Assembly: GCF_003265705.1 (NCBI RefSeq)
Contig: NW_020312894.1
Location: forward strand, 2,953,556-3,017,555
Origin: Callorhinus ursinus
Taxonomy: Eukaryota; Chordata; Mammalia; Carnivora; Otariidae
Direction of reading: 5' to 3'
DNA: 64,000 nt
Shown: in pieces, positions 12,321-23,459 of the stretch
Position numbering within the stretch: the stretch's first letter is position 1
How the letters are laid out: the number at the start of each line of letters is the position of its first letter
The notes under the pieces: generated by a model
The model's database searches: none
What the model was told of the DNA's origin: nothing
The model's input: only the letters and a program-made list of their open reading frames with translations
Position numbers and translations under genes: made by a program

Positions 12321-12375
12321 ACACGCGCGCGCCGCGCACACGCGCGCACACACACACGCGCGCACACACACACAC
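12321..12375. repeat. Mixed (CG/CA)n alternating purine-pyrimidine tract
   Basis: About 55 bp of alternating purine and pyrimidine steps, built from CGCG blocks alternating with CACA blocks and one break near 12331. CpG-containing alternating tracts of this type can adopt left-handed Z-DNA. Confidence 0.9.
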
Positions 12376-12409
12376 CTCCCTTGGCCAGGCTAAGCTGAGC
12401 ATGTTTTTC

Positions 12410-12638
12410 TTTTCTTTTTTTTTAATATATATTTTATTTATTTACTTTTAGAGAGAGAGTGCGTGAGTGGGAGGAAGGACAGAGGGAGAGGGAGAGAGAG
12501 AGAATCCCAAGCAGGCTCCATGTCCAGCGCAGAGCCCGATGGAGCTCGATCTCATGACCCCGAGATTATGACCTGAGCCGAAATCCAGAGTCGGACACCT
12601 AACAGACTGAACCACCCAGCCCCCCCCCCCGCCCCCGC
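12410..12638 (-). mobile_element. SINEC, antisense
   Basis: The plus strand starts with poly-T and ATTTTATTTATTTA, then a GA-rich stretch and a diverged SINE body with CATGACCCCGAGATTATGAC. It ends in a C-rich run where the SINE head should be. Copies of GCATGTTTTTC flank it. The expanded C run near the head looks like slippage. Confidence 0.9.
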
Positions 12639-12714
12639 GCATGTTTTTCAAACAATCTGCAGCCACTCCTTGAAGCTCCCTCTTTCCTGGAAGGCAGGGA
12701 ACAGGAGCAAGTTA

Positions 12715-12800
12715 TTTTATTCCTACTGTACAGATGGGGAAACTGAGGCTCAGAAATGAACAGTTGCCCCAGCATACGTCACTAGTTAGGTCCTGCAGCC
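12715..12800 (-). mobile_element. MIR fragment (right part)
   Basis: The plus strand has ACAGATGGGGAAACTGAGGC, the reverse complement of the MIR core. It is probably the continuation of the fragment at 12118-12205. Confidence 0.8.
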
Positions 12801-12914
12801 ATAAGCACACCAAACCTCCAGAAACATCCAGCGCTCAGATGGGGACAGACCAGAGGTGGTCAGGCAGCTGCAGTGAGCTGTGAGCTGACCATGTACTGCA
12901 CATCCTGCATCATG

Positions 12915-13095
12915 CCCACCACTCTGCAGGCAGTATCTCACCCAAAACTCACAGCACTCCATTGAGGTAGGCACCTCTCTTAGCATTCCAACTTTATACA
13001 CTGAGAGGGACGGGGAATGAGAGGTTAAAGCAGCCTGCCTGGGAGCTGGCGATGAGCAGGGTGGAACTGGAACTCAGGTCACCTTCCTCCTGAAA
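12915..13095 (-). mobile_element. MIR element, antisense
   Basis: A degenerate reverse-complement MIR: a CTCACAGCACTCC-like segment, TGAGGTAGGCACC, then GAGAGGTTAAAGCAG and GGAACTCAGGTC. The order matches MIR, with heavy divergence. Confidence 0.65.
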
Positions 13096-13154
13096 GCCAT
13101 TTCCCTGGAAGGCGGTGTGCAAGTGATGGTAAGTGGTGCACCGAAAAACACTTT

Positions 13155-14600
13155 CCTTTTATTATTTATTTACTTTTTTATTGTGGTAAAATATACATAA
13201 CATAAAATTCACCCTTTTAAACATTTTTAAGTGTACAGTTCAGTGACATCAAGCGACCATCACCACCATCCATGTCTGGAACTCTTCACATCTTTCTAAA
13301 CTGAAGGTCTCCACCCATGAGCCACTAACTTCCCAGTCCCCTCCCCCAGCCCCTGGAAGCCACCATCTGTCTGTCTTGGCGAGTTTGATTATTCCAATAT
13401 TTCATATAAGTAGGATTATACTTTGTCTTTTGTGACTGGCTTATTTCATTGAGCATAATGCCTTCAGGATTCCATGTTGTGGCAGGTGTCAGAATGTCCT
13501 TCCTTAAGGCTAAATAATATTCCATTGTATGGACGGACCACATTTTATTTACCCATTCATCTGTCTATGAACACTTGGGTTCTTTCCACCTTTTGGCTAC
13601 TATGTCTAGTGCTGCAATGAACATGGGTGTTCGAGCCCCAGCTTTCAGTTATTTTGTGTTACGTACCCAGAGGTGGAGTTGCAGGATCATAATTTTATCC
13701 TTAAGTTTTTGAGGAAATGCCATATAGTTTTTTGTATGTTTTTAAGTTTTTATTTAAACTCTAGTTAGTTAACATACAGTGCAATATTGGTTTCAGGAGT
13801 AGAATTTAGTGATTCATCAGTTACATACAACCCCCAGGGCTCATCATAACAAGTGCCCTCCTTAATGGCCATCCCCCCTCTAGCCCATCCCCCACTCACC
13901 TCCCTCCATCAACCCTCAGTATGTTCTTTAGCGCTAAGAGTCTCTTAGAGCTTGTTTTCCTCGCTGTTTTTCCCCCCTTCCCCTGTGTTCATCTCTTTTG
14001 TTTCTCAAATTCCACATATCAGTGAAATCCTATGGTATTTGCCTTTCTCTGACTGACTTACTTTGCCAGACTGTTTTTAATAGTGCTGCACCATTTTACA
14101 TTCTCACCAGCAATGCTCAAGGCTTATAATTTCTCCACATTCTAGCCAACACTTGTGTTTTTATGATAGGCCTCCTAATGGGTGTGAGGTGGTATCTCAC
14201 TGTGGTTTTGATTTGCATTTCCCTGATGACTAGTTGATGTTGCACATGTCTTCAAGTGGTTATTGGCCACTGTATATCATTTTTGGAGAGATGTCTATGT
14301 AAGTCCTTTGTCCACTTTTAATCAGGTTGTTTCTCTGGTGTCCAGTTGTAGGTGTTCTTTATGTATTAACTCCTTATCAGAGATATGATTTGCAAATATT
14401 TAATCCATGTTTTGGGCTGCCTTATCACTGTGTTTATAGTGTCCTTTGATGCACAGAAGTGTTTAATTTTGATATAGTCCAAATTATCTATTTTTGTTGT
14501 TGTTGACTCTGCTTTTGGAGTCATATATATGCAAGAATCCGATGTCATGAGGATTTTCCAGTTTTTTTTCTAATAGTTAATGTATTTGCTTTAATATATT
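13155..14600 (-). mobile_element. Old L1 3' half, antisense, interrupted by another L1
   Basis: The plus strand reads as reverse-complement L1: the 3' UTR motif TAAAATTCACCCTTTTAAAC, then TTATTTCATTGAGCATAATG, ATATTCCATTGTATGGACGG and TTGATTTGCATTTCCCTGATG, ending in the C-terminal part of ORF2. It is interrupted at about 13737-14078 by a second L1 fragment and is old and 5' truncated. Confidence 0.85.
13737..14078 (-). mobile_element. L1 3'-end fragment nested in an older L1
   Basis: This carries the 3'-end motifs of a carnivore-lineage L1 (TAGTTAACATACAGTGCAAT, GGGCTCATCATAACAAGTGC, AATTCCACATATCAGTGAAA). It splits the older L1 between its GCCATATAGTTTTT and GCTGCACCATTTTACATTCT segments, so it inserted later. 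Confidence 0.8.
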
Positions 14601-14650
14601 AAAATGAGCACTATAAACATCATTTAACAGATGTTTTATAGTATTTTTAT

Positions 14651-14866
14651 TTTTTTAAAGATTTTATTCATTTATCTTTAATGATAGAGAGAGAGAGACA
14701 GAGAGAGAGAGACAGTGAGAGAAGGAACACAAGCAGGGGGAGTGGGAGACGGAGAAGCAGGCCTCCCACTGAGCAGGGAGCCCGATGCGGGGCTCGATCC
14801 CAGGACCCTGGGATCATGACCCGAGCCGAAGGCAGACGCTCAACGACTGAGCCACCCAGGCGCCCC
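14651..14866 (-). mobile_element. SINEC, antisense, with target-site duplications
   Basis: A well preserved SINEC: poly-T and AAAGATTTTATTCATTTATC, a GAGA-rich stretch, GGGATCATGACCCGAGCCGA, and the head ending GAGCCACCCAGGCGCCCC. It is flanked by ATAGTATTTTTA and ATAGTACTTTTA. The 66-codon frame inside it is not a gene. Confidence 0.96.
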
Positions 14867-15064
14867 ATAGTACTTTTAGTTTAAAAAATTTATGACATTA
14901 ATTTAAACAAATATACCAAGTTAAGTAATAGCAGAGTTTTGTATGCATCTTGTAATGGGTACCCAAATGCTTGGTGTTTGGCAAATAGTGTATTACACTA
15001 AATTACAGTCTATTAGATATATCTATTTCTGTACACAGTGTTAAAGAAAAAAATATTCATGACA

Positions 15065-15620
15065 CTTGACACGAAGGTAAGGCAGACTTTATTCAGGGGG
15101 ACCACTGCGACAGTCTTTTTTCTAATAGTATATTGTGACAGTTATAGGAACTACTATATTGGAGTTTTGCCGCAGGGGAGGAAGGATGGGATCAATGCCC
15201 AATACAAAGCAGACTGGGAATTTATAGCCGAGGAGTGTGATGCGGGCAGGGGAAGGTCGGTGGGTGAAAAATTACTAGCAGGAAGCGTCTGGGGTGAGGG
15301 ACAATTCTTTCTAAATCAGCCTAACGGGATTCTTGCTGAAGGCAGGCCAGGTGATCAGACATCACCTGGGGGAATGTGGGTAATGAGAAGCCCCATCAGA
15401 TATTGAGGCTGATCAGGTCTCAAGGATAGGGGATTCTGGCAAACTGACTTAGCAGGATTCTTGCTTAAATTGGACAATGCAGAGACTAACATGGAAGCCC
15501 CAAAGTCAGGGACTAGTTGAGAAGAGAGTTCAGGGGAGCCTAAGCGCAGTTTGGTCAAGGAGAGTATCTGTCACTAGATTGTAGGCTAAGCTTTCCCTCA
15601 TGACCCAACGGTGGACTCAG
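15065..15620 (-). repeat. Probable solitary LTR-like repeat, family not named
   Basis: The plus strand opens with AGGCAGACTTTATTCAGGGG, and the reverse complement of this would place an AATAAA signal near the 3' end of an LTR read on the minus strand. Related phrases recur inside (GGATTCTTGCTGAAGGCAGG and GGATTCTTGCTTAAATTGG). No internal retroviral genes are next to it. The 122-codon frame inside is incidental. Confidence 0.4.
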
Positions 15621-16440
15621 CATCTGAAAGAGCAGCACCAAGTACAAACACCAGTGGTACTGGAATCAGACGACACAGCACATCATTTAATCTAAACTGC
15701 AAGTCCGAAAAAAAAAAGTTTTTAAGGTAGAGATCGTCATACAGGTTCATGACAGCACCTTATTTTCAATTCTGAAATGCAAACAGTTCTAAAAATTCGT
15801 TCTTCCTAAGTTTTCGCAAACTCACGTAAATATGAGACTATTTAAAGCCGCTGTATAGCCCACTTAGGGTGAATATTTGTGAACATTCACACATTTTGCC
15901 ACAGAAATATTGTGTTTGATTATAGGATGTTATCCCAGGCCCTGCTGAAGGTGTTTCACACGATATATATACTGCCCTTCAAAAAAAAAAAAAAAATCCT
16001 AGATTCTTAATTCCAAAAACACATCTGGCCCCAAGGTCCCCCCAAGTTTATTGAGATATAACTGGCATAGAACATTGTAGAACTGTAATGATTTGATATA
16101 TATTTATTTATTATATTTGATATATATTTATGTTGCAAAATGATTACCATAATAGGGTCAGTTAGCACATCTGTTACCTCACACTAATAGTTAATTTTTT
16201 CTTATGCTGAGAACTTTCAAAATCGACTCTCAGCAAACTGAGGTAGCTGAGCCACCTAACTCGCCAAAGCTCATGCGGCAAGTAGTCCAAGGGAGGGGGG
16301 CTCACTCGTTTCACCAGAAGGGCTCAGAATTGGGCGGAGCCACCAAGGACGTCTTCACTTGCAGCAGCACACTCGGTGACTCGAGTAACAGAAACACAGC
16401 CAGAAGTCTGGAGACTGGCGGGCACTTAGTTGTGGGTTGG
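15621..16440. other. Intergenic DNA with old L1-like patch
   Basis: Unique sequence upstream of the second CpG island. The part at about 16035-16200 (TTTATTGAGATATAACTGGC, then TTGCAAAATGATTACCATAA) resembles the antisense 3' UTR of an ancient L1. A poly-A run lies at about 15981-15996. CpG content rises from about 16.4 kb. Confidence 0.5.
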
Positions 16441-17383
16441 TTCGGAAGCTCAGAGTGTTCGGGCCTTGGTTCCTTCCTCCTTTCCAGCCGTCCTCATGGG
16501 GGCAGGAAGGCTGCAGCAGCTCCGGGAAGCGGACGCTTGGGCGGGAGAGAACGCGGCGCCCACGCACCCTGTCTCTGTCCACCACTCGGTCCCGGCGCCC
16601 TGCCCTCCGCAGACCAGCTTTACTCCCCGCTGGCCACAGCTCGGTGGGCTGCCGCCGCCGGCCAGCCACTGCCAAGGGGCTCGGCTCATTAACAGGAGTG
16701 CCGTACGGCCCGGTCTGGGCCGGGACTGCCTGCTCCGGGCCCGGCTCCCTGAGGACGCGGGCGCAGCGGAGCCACGGGCGGCGAGGCCTCCACTTCCCCT
16801 CTGCACAGCCCTCCAGCCTGTCGAGGAAGCCCCCGCCCAGGGCAACCCCCGGCCGGAGACCCGGAGCCGCCCCAAGGCCGCCGCCTCCCGGAAGTGCGGC
16901 CACCTCCGCGGGACTGCAGCTCCCAGAGACCCGCTCCCCCCAGGCTCGCCCACGCGGACTGGCTCGCCGCGCCATCCGTCCGCCAGCAGCCACCAGCCAC
17001 AGGAAGACGGCTGCCGACGGCGCTCAGCGACCAGTTACGAGAGCGAGGAGGCGGGAGCTTCCCCCAGGCGATCCACCGCCTGTAGACGAGTCGTGGCGGG
17101 ACGCTAACGGGGTGGGTTCCTCGGAGTGGCCGGAGAGGTGACCGGCTGGCCCTCCGCGAAGCGATGACCTGGGACAGAGGCCCCCTCTCGCCAGGAGCCT
17201 CTGGTCCTCGCTACGCCGGCCTGCAGCCCCCGCGGGCCCCGCCCCGTCGGTCTTCGACCCGCCCCCCCGTCTTTCATTGGCTCCCCGCGGACACGTGGGG
17301 AAGGAGGCGCGGCCTCAGTGGTTTCGGCCCGCGCCCGGCGTTCGGTGGGGATGAGAGGCCCGCGAACTCGGGCTTGGGGCCGC
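16440..17383 (+). promoter_or_regulatory. C10orf143: C10orf143 CpG-island promoter and 5' UTR
   Basis: A dense CpG island (about 16.44-18.05 kb) surrounds the first exon. Just upstream of the start codon are an inverted CCAAT box (ATTGG at 17276-17280), a CACGTG E-box (17292-17297) and GC boxes (GCCCCGCCCCG type near 17240). There is no TATA box. Transcription probably starts within about 100 bases upstream of the ATG. Several 100-230-codon frames on both strands here are chance frames of GC-rich DNA. Confidence 0.7.
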
Positions 17384-17452
17384 ATGGACACCCTGGTGCC
17401 GGGTCGGTGGCGACGGCGGAGGGCGGAGGAGCTTCAGGTTCCGGGGGACGCG
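17384..17452 (+). CDS. C10orf143: C10orf143 homolog, coding exon 1
   Basis: The exon encodes 23 residues, MDTLVPGRWRRRRAEE then LQVPGDA, ending in phase 0 at a consensus donor, GTGAGC. This matches, to my recollection, the N-terminus of the human C10orf143 protein (a GRW motif, a basic RRRAE segment, and LQVPGD). The human protein is about 108 residues with no assigned function or domain. The frame is also open upstream, with in-frame ATGs at 17318 and 17351, but the match to human begins at 17384, where G follows the ATG. Its position divergent from GLRX3 fits human 10q26.3. Confidence 0.82.
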
Positions 17453-17580
17453 GTGAGCCCCCCGGGGCCTGGGCGTGAGGAACGGGATGGCGGAGTCCCT
17501 GGGCATGCCCCGCTGGGCCTCGCGTCCCCCCGGGGGCCTTCCCGGGAGGAGGCCCGGCCGGGGTCACGCCCGCGCCCTCC

Positions 17581-17655
17581 TGGGGGGGGGGGGGGGGCCG
17601 GGGGCGGGGGGGGGGGGCCAGGGGCGCGGCGGCGCCGCTCCCCCCCCCCCCGCCC
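17581..17655. repeat. G-run / C-run cluster (G-quadruplex candidate)
   Basis: Two long G runs (17 Gs ending near 17597, then about 12 Gs) separated by CCGGGGGC are followed by a palindromic GCGGCGCCGC core and a run of about 12 Cs. The plus strand can form G-quadruplexes, or the G and C arms can pair around the palindrome. It sits about 130 bp inside intron 1, in the transcribed strand context of C10orf143. Confidence 0.85.
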
Positions 17656-19082
17656 GCTTCCGTCCGCGCCTGCGCGCGGATGCGGGAGCGGGGCTCTTGT
17701 TGCCCACTCTGCGAAGGACCTGAGCCAGTGTCGTTGGCAGTGTCCCTGACCCGTGAGCGGGCTCGGGGTGTGCGCGCTGCTGCTCGCGAGTCACGGCCCC
17801 GCGTGCAGGCGCCGGACCGGGCGGGGTGGGGCTGCGGGGTGAGCAGACGCGCCGGGGTGGAGTGCTTGGAGCGCAGAGATCTGGGCGCGGTGAGGTGAGG
17901 TGACTGGTGGGGGGGGTGCCGATCAAGGTCCGGCGGGAGCTGGACCTGCGCGGTCAGGCCTGCGTCAGACTGGGAGGGAAGCAGGATGGGAGACCGGGAA
18001 TCGCTTAGCCTTTTAGGGAGCTGGAGGAAGTCCCGTCGGGGGGGGGCAGCGCTCTGTGACTTCCACCTCTGCTTGCGAGTTGGCGGGTTCTCACCCCACC
18101 TCCTTTATTTCTCGGTTCCTTGCTAAGAGCACCAAGGAGCCGCCAGCCTTCCCAGCATCGAGTTCTTCTGCTTCTTCTGCGCCTACAGGCTTGGTAAGCC
18201 TGGAATCTGCCCCCTGAGTTAATGCAGGTACTGTTTTCTCAGATGTTTTGCACGGCATAACAGAAGTGGCTAGTCTCCTTCCCTGAATGAGCTTCCTCAC
18301 CCCCCACTGCCTGACCACGAAGCCGCTGTCACTTAGGCCCTGTCACAGAAGCACCCCACTTCCAGGGTCCATGTTACCAGGGCACAGGTTAAGCTTCTGT
18401 AACGGAGGCTTCAAACCACATTGGTTCCAACGAGGTGGAAGCTTGATGCTGCCGCTCATAATGTGTGAAGGTGAGCAGTCTAGAGCAGTGGAACGGGGAC
18501 CCTAAGTACAGGTATGGGGCTGGTGCTCTACCAGAGCAGAGACATCCCGGGACCCAGATTCCTCCGGTCTCCTGGCTCCTGCAGTCCCCAGTGTTGTCCT
18601 CTTATGCGAGGTCAGCGCTAGGTCATCACTACATTGCTCACATTCCATACGCTGGGAAGTAAATAGTAAAGTGACATGATCATACTGACATTTTAAGAGC
18701 TTATTCTGGGAACTCTGGGGAGAATGAAGGGTATGGTGGTCAGAGTTGAGGCAGGGAGGCAGGCAGTGTCTGGATTACGAGAGGTGACAGGCTTGGACAG
18801 AGAGGACCGTGAGACAGTGAATGTCCACAGAAGGCTCTGTATATTGCAGGAACAATGCACAGGTCTTGCTGATGGAGTGGATGTGGAAGGTCCTGGAAGG
18901 GGAGGAGTCTGGGCAGGCTCCCAGGGCTGTGACTGGAGCACCTGGGTGGGCAGCGGTGCCGTTACTGAGAGAAAATTGGTGTGGAACTGCAGGAGAAAAG
19001 GAGCTCCGCTTGGGACACACTGCATTTTCCATCTTTGGGACTTTTAACAGAGGTTACAGATCCTGCTAGGCATTGAGTGGTT

Positions 19083-19240
19083 ACCAGGTGGATTATCTGA
19101 ATTTCACAATAACCTGTTACTGTTCCCAGATTACAAGTGAGGAAGCTGAGGTACAGAGGGGTTAATCAGCTGGCTCGAGGATACATAGCTAGTAGGGAAA
19201 TAGGGCTTAGACCCCACTGTCTGCGTCCAGAGCCTGTCGT
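19083..19240 (-). mobile_element. MIR element, antisense
   Basis: The plus strand contains ACAAGTGAGGAAGCTGAGGT, then GAGGGGTTAATCAGCTGGCT and a CATAGCTAGTAGGGA segment, in the order of a reverse-complement MIR. Confidence 0.8.
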
Positions 19241-19617
19241 CTTGGCTATGGGGCTCTGTAGCCTCCCGCATGGGGCTTCGCAACAAAGTCCTAAATTGGC
19301 CATAAAATGATGAAAAGTGTGATGCCACAGGCTGTCAGGGGCCAGGCACCAGAGGTCATTATTGATCGGAGAGGAAGAAAGGCTTAGAAGAGAAACCTTG
19401 AGTGATCTTTCGGATTGCAGTGCTGAAACTTCAGTGCCCAGCTTGAGGCTGCAGTACTTCCCTGCTGTTACCCAGGAGTAGTGAGTTCAGTGTCTAATTG
19501 CCAAGGTGTGTATGGCCCTTAATCTGATAAAGTCCTTGTTTATATTGTGTTCTGCCTTGGTCTTTGATCTAATAATCTAGATTGAGTTCAGTGAAGTGTC
19601 CAAGTCCAAGTCCTGAG

Positions 19618-19655
<38 letters not shown>

Positions 19656-19656
19656 C
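19618..19656. repeat. (CT)n then (CA)n microsatellite
   Basis: About 15 CT units followed by four to five CA units. Confidence 0.95.
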
Positions 19657-19823
19657 GCCCCCTTCCAGAATTTGGTACATGGAAAGTGCAACCCATTTCC
19701 TACCTACAGATTAGTGACTCTACACCCTGTGCATGAGAACCACCAGTGGAGTTTTAGAAACTGCAGCTGCCAGGACCCACCTCTGTAATAGCTCCACAAG
19801 TGATTCTCAGGCAGAGCCAGAGG

Positions 19824-19837
19824 CAGCCACCTGCTGG
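19824..19837 (-). promoter_or_regulatory. CTCF-like core motif
   Basis: The minus strand reads CCAGCAGGTGGCTG, matching 13 of 14 positions of the CTCF core consensus CCASYAGRKGGCRS. One match of this quality is expected by chance now and then, so this is a candidate only. Confidence 0.35.
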
Positions 19838-20439
19838 AATCCCCAAGTGTCCTGATTGTGGGAAGGGTACCTTATGTGGTGACATGTGGAAGTATGGTAG
19901 GGTTTATCATTTCTGTTAGGCAGACAAGGTTTGAGCACCTCTTGTGTAGCAAAAGCAGTATTCTAGGCTCTGCAAAAACAAAAGTGAAATCCTTGGTTAG
20001 ATTGACCCTGAGACCTGGGGGCATCCAGTGCTTGGCTCTTTCAGGGCCCTGCCCACGGCACAGTCACCACACTACATGTTCCAGAAGGAAAGTGCATGCC
20101 CAGGACACCTAGAGTCGTGCATACTCAGCCTGTACCAGCCATGAAGACGCTCTTTCCAGACGACCTCTGTAAAAAGCAAGTTCTCTGAGAGAGCAACTCC
20201 GCAATGTCTGGGCTCACAGTCGAATTGGTATCTTTTCCTCTGCGTTGATCCAAGATCCCATTTTCCAGCTTTTGATTTCTAGAGATAAGTGGCCATTTCC
20301 TCTATTGTAATTTCCTTTGAATCTTTGTCAATATCCTGTAAAAATAACATATCAGGATGCATTAATGAATTGGCTGTTGACAGGCTTTTTTGCTTATCAC
20401 TTGTTTTTTCTTTTAAAAAACATTTTCACCTTAGTATTT

Positions 20440-22335
20440 CTTTTTTGATATGTACTTTTTTTAGTTAATGAAGTATAATGTACATACAGTGTTATATTAG
20501 TTTCAGATACACAGTATAATTATTCAACAATTCTCTACCTCACTCAGTGCTCATCACAGTAAGTGTGCTCTTAAACCCTTTATTTCACGCTTCCACCCAC
20601 CCACCTCCCCGGTGGTGACCACCAGTTTGTTCTCTTTATTTAAGAGGGTTTTTTTGGACTCCTTTTGTTTGTTCCTTTGCTCTGTTTCTTAAATTCCACA
20701 TATGCAAAAGCATATGGTATTTGTCTTCTTCTGACTTATTTCACTGAGCATTATATCCTCTAGGTCAATCCGTGTTGCAAATGGCAAGACCTCATTCTTT
20801 TTTTGTGGCTAAGTAGTATTCCATTGTGTATATATACCACATCTTCTTTATCCGTTCATCTGTGGATGGACACTTGGGCTGCTTTCATATCTTGGCTTTT
20901 GTAGATGATGCTACTGTAAACGTAGGGGTGCATGTATCTTTTTGCATTGGTGTTTTTTATTTCTTTGGGTAAATACCCAGTCATGGAATTACTGGATCAT
21001 ATACTAATTCTATTTTTAATTTTTTGTGGCATCCCCACACTGTCTTCCACGGTGGCTGCACCGGTTTGCGCTCCCACCAGTGGTGCACAAGGGTTCCTTT
21101 TTCTCCATACCCGCACTAACACTTGTTATTTCTTGTATTTTTTATTTTAACCATTCGGACAGGTTGTAGTTTTGATTTGCATTTCTGTGGTGATTAATGA
21201 TGTTGAGCATCTTTTCGTGTGTCTGTTGGCTGTTTGTATGTCTTCTTTGGAAAAATGTCTATTCATGTCCTGCCCATTTAATTGGATTATTTGGGTTTTT
21301 TGTTGTTGAGTTGTATGAGTTCTTGGTATAGTTTGGATGTTAACCCTTTATTGTGTATATCATTTGCAGATATCTTCTCCTATTCAGTAGGTTGCCTTTT
21401 TGTTTTATTGGTTGTTTCCTTCGCTGTGCAGAAGCTTTTTATTTTGATGTAGACTCAGGTTATTTTTGCTTTTGTGACCCTCGCCTCAGGAGACATATCT
21501 AGGAAGAAGTTGCTACGGCCATTGTCAAAAAGGTTGCTGCCTGTGTTTGCTTCTAGGATTTTTATGGTTTCAGGTCTCACATTTAGATCTTTAATCCGTT
21601 TTAAATTTATCTTTGTGCATGATGCCAGGAAGTGATCCAGTTTCATTGTTTTGCATGTAGCTGTCCGGTTTTCCCAGCACCATTTGTTGAAGAGGCTGTC
21701 TTTTCCCCATTGCGTATTCTTGCCTCCTTTGTCGTAGATTAATTGACCACACAGCTGTAGTTTTATCTTTGGGCTCCTCTAGTCTGTTCCGTTCATCTCT
21801 GTTTCTGTTTTGGTGCCGGTACCATGCTGTTTTGATGACTAGAGCTTTGTAGAATATCTTGAAATCTGGGGTTGTGATCGCTCCAGCTTTGTTCTTCTCT
21901 CTCAAGATTGTTTTGGCTATTCGGGGTCTTTTTTGGTTTCTTACAAATTTTAATATTACCTGTTTTAGTTCTGGAAAAAATGTTCTTAGTATTTTGGTAA
22001 GGATTGCATTAAATTTATAGATTGCTTTGGGGTAGTATGGGCATTGTAACAATATTGGTTCTTCCAATTCATGAGCATGGAATATCTTTCCATTTGTTTG
22101 TGTCCTTAATTTCTTTCATCAGTTTTTTATAGTTTTCAGAGTACAGGTCTTTGACCTCTTTGGTTCAGTTTATTCCTAGGTATTTTTTTTATTTTTGGTG
22201 CAATTATAAATGGGATTGTTTTCTTAATTTCTCTTTCTGCTACTTCATTATTAGTGTATAGAAGTGCAACAGATTTCTGTATATTAATTTTGTATCCTGA
22301 GACTTTACTGGATGTTTTTGATGCAACTGTGGAAA
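20440..22335 (-). mobile_element. 5'-truncated carnivore L1, antisense
   Basis: This is reverse-complement L1 from the 3' UTR (AATGTACATACAGTGTTATA, CAGTGCTCATCACAGTAAGT) through GTAGTATTCCATTGTGTATA and GATTTGCATTTCTGTGGTGA into ORF2. The minus strand has ORF2 fragments at 21591-22067 with [19 protein letters not shown], an L1 ORF2 C-terminal motif. Stops and frame changes show it is dead. The 5' end stops within ORF2, typical of incomplete reverse transcription. Confidence 0.9.
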
Positions 22336-23459
22336 TTTAGATGTGAGTAAATTATGAAGTTCCAATCTACCATTTTCACCAATTTTTGGTGTTATGAATA
22401 GTTGCCTCTAAAATCAAGGGCTGAGGATATCTTATATCCCACTCTGCTCTGTTTTATAACTTTTAGACCTGCCTTTGCTAGTACTTGAAAAATTATCCAG
22501 TAAATTTAGCTAGTAGTCCTTGTCAGCAAAACCACTTAGACATGTTGATAGCTTTAACTCCATTCAAGTAACCCTATGGGGTCTAACTTGTAAAGAGAGA
22601 AAATCCAGAGTTAAATTTGCTTGTTTCACCTTGTAGGATATAGATTTTTATAGCTCATCTGCTAAGCAAGATCCCAACTGTGAGAACCTAATGAGTACTG
22701 GCGGTGGTGCCGACCCCAGCAAAACCCTTCACTCTGCCTTTCTGTGGTCGCTCTTTTCATTCAAGATAATTGCAACCCATGCCTCAAGAAACAAGTTATT
22801 TAATTCTCTCACTCATTTGTAGTTTTAAGGTTCATCTGTTGAGCTACTTTTACTGTCTGTTCTACTCAGTTTAATTGTATTCAGCCATCTTCCTATCTAG
22901 ATGAAGGGAAGCTTACCCATAATTCACCTTTGGTTATATCTCTAATACACATGTTCACACTGCCACCTGCATATAGCCTCGATCATTTCTAGTTTTTGGC
23001 AGATTTCTTTACATACAACACAGAAAAGTCAAAATGAGGTAACGGTCAGTTGGGGGTACTTGACCATGCTTGGGGGGCTCTTTCAGGTGTCTCCTGGGCT
23101 CCGCAGTCATGGCTGGAGGACCATGATGTGGCTTCTGCTTCTTCAATTATCAGATGCCCAGAGTTGAGCAAGGCATATAGTAGGTGTTCAGCAAATACTT
23201 TTTGACTGATTAACATGTTGAGGGTGTGTGTGTGTCTAACTGAAAAGAAACAAAGGGAGGATTACACTAATGCATAAAATCCTTGGTGCTTTCAAAGTAT
23301 CATTTGTTTAGGGAAAATTATAACTCAGCTGGCAAAGCCCCAGCAGTGTGCCCCATCATCACCCTCATGGTCATGACTGCGGCTCATGTCTTCTCAATTT
23401 CTCTCGTGTTCATTATCAAAACAATGTTGCTTAGCTGCTTTTTTTCTTTCAAGTGTACA

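Noticed and set aside
16355..17141. Long frames (up to 234 codons) on both strands upstream of C10orf143
   Set aside because: Stop-poor GC-rich island; no domain or similarity is recognised, and the frames overlap on both strands.
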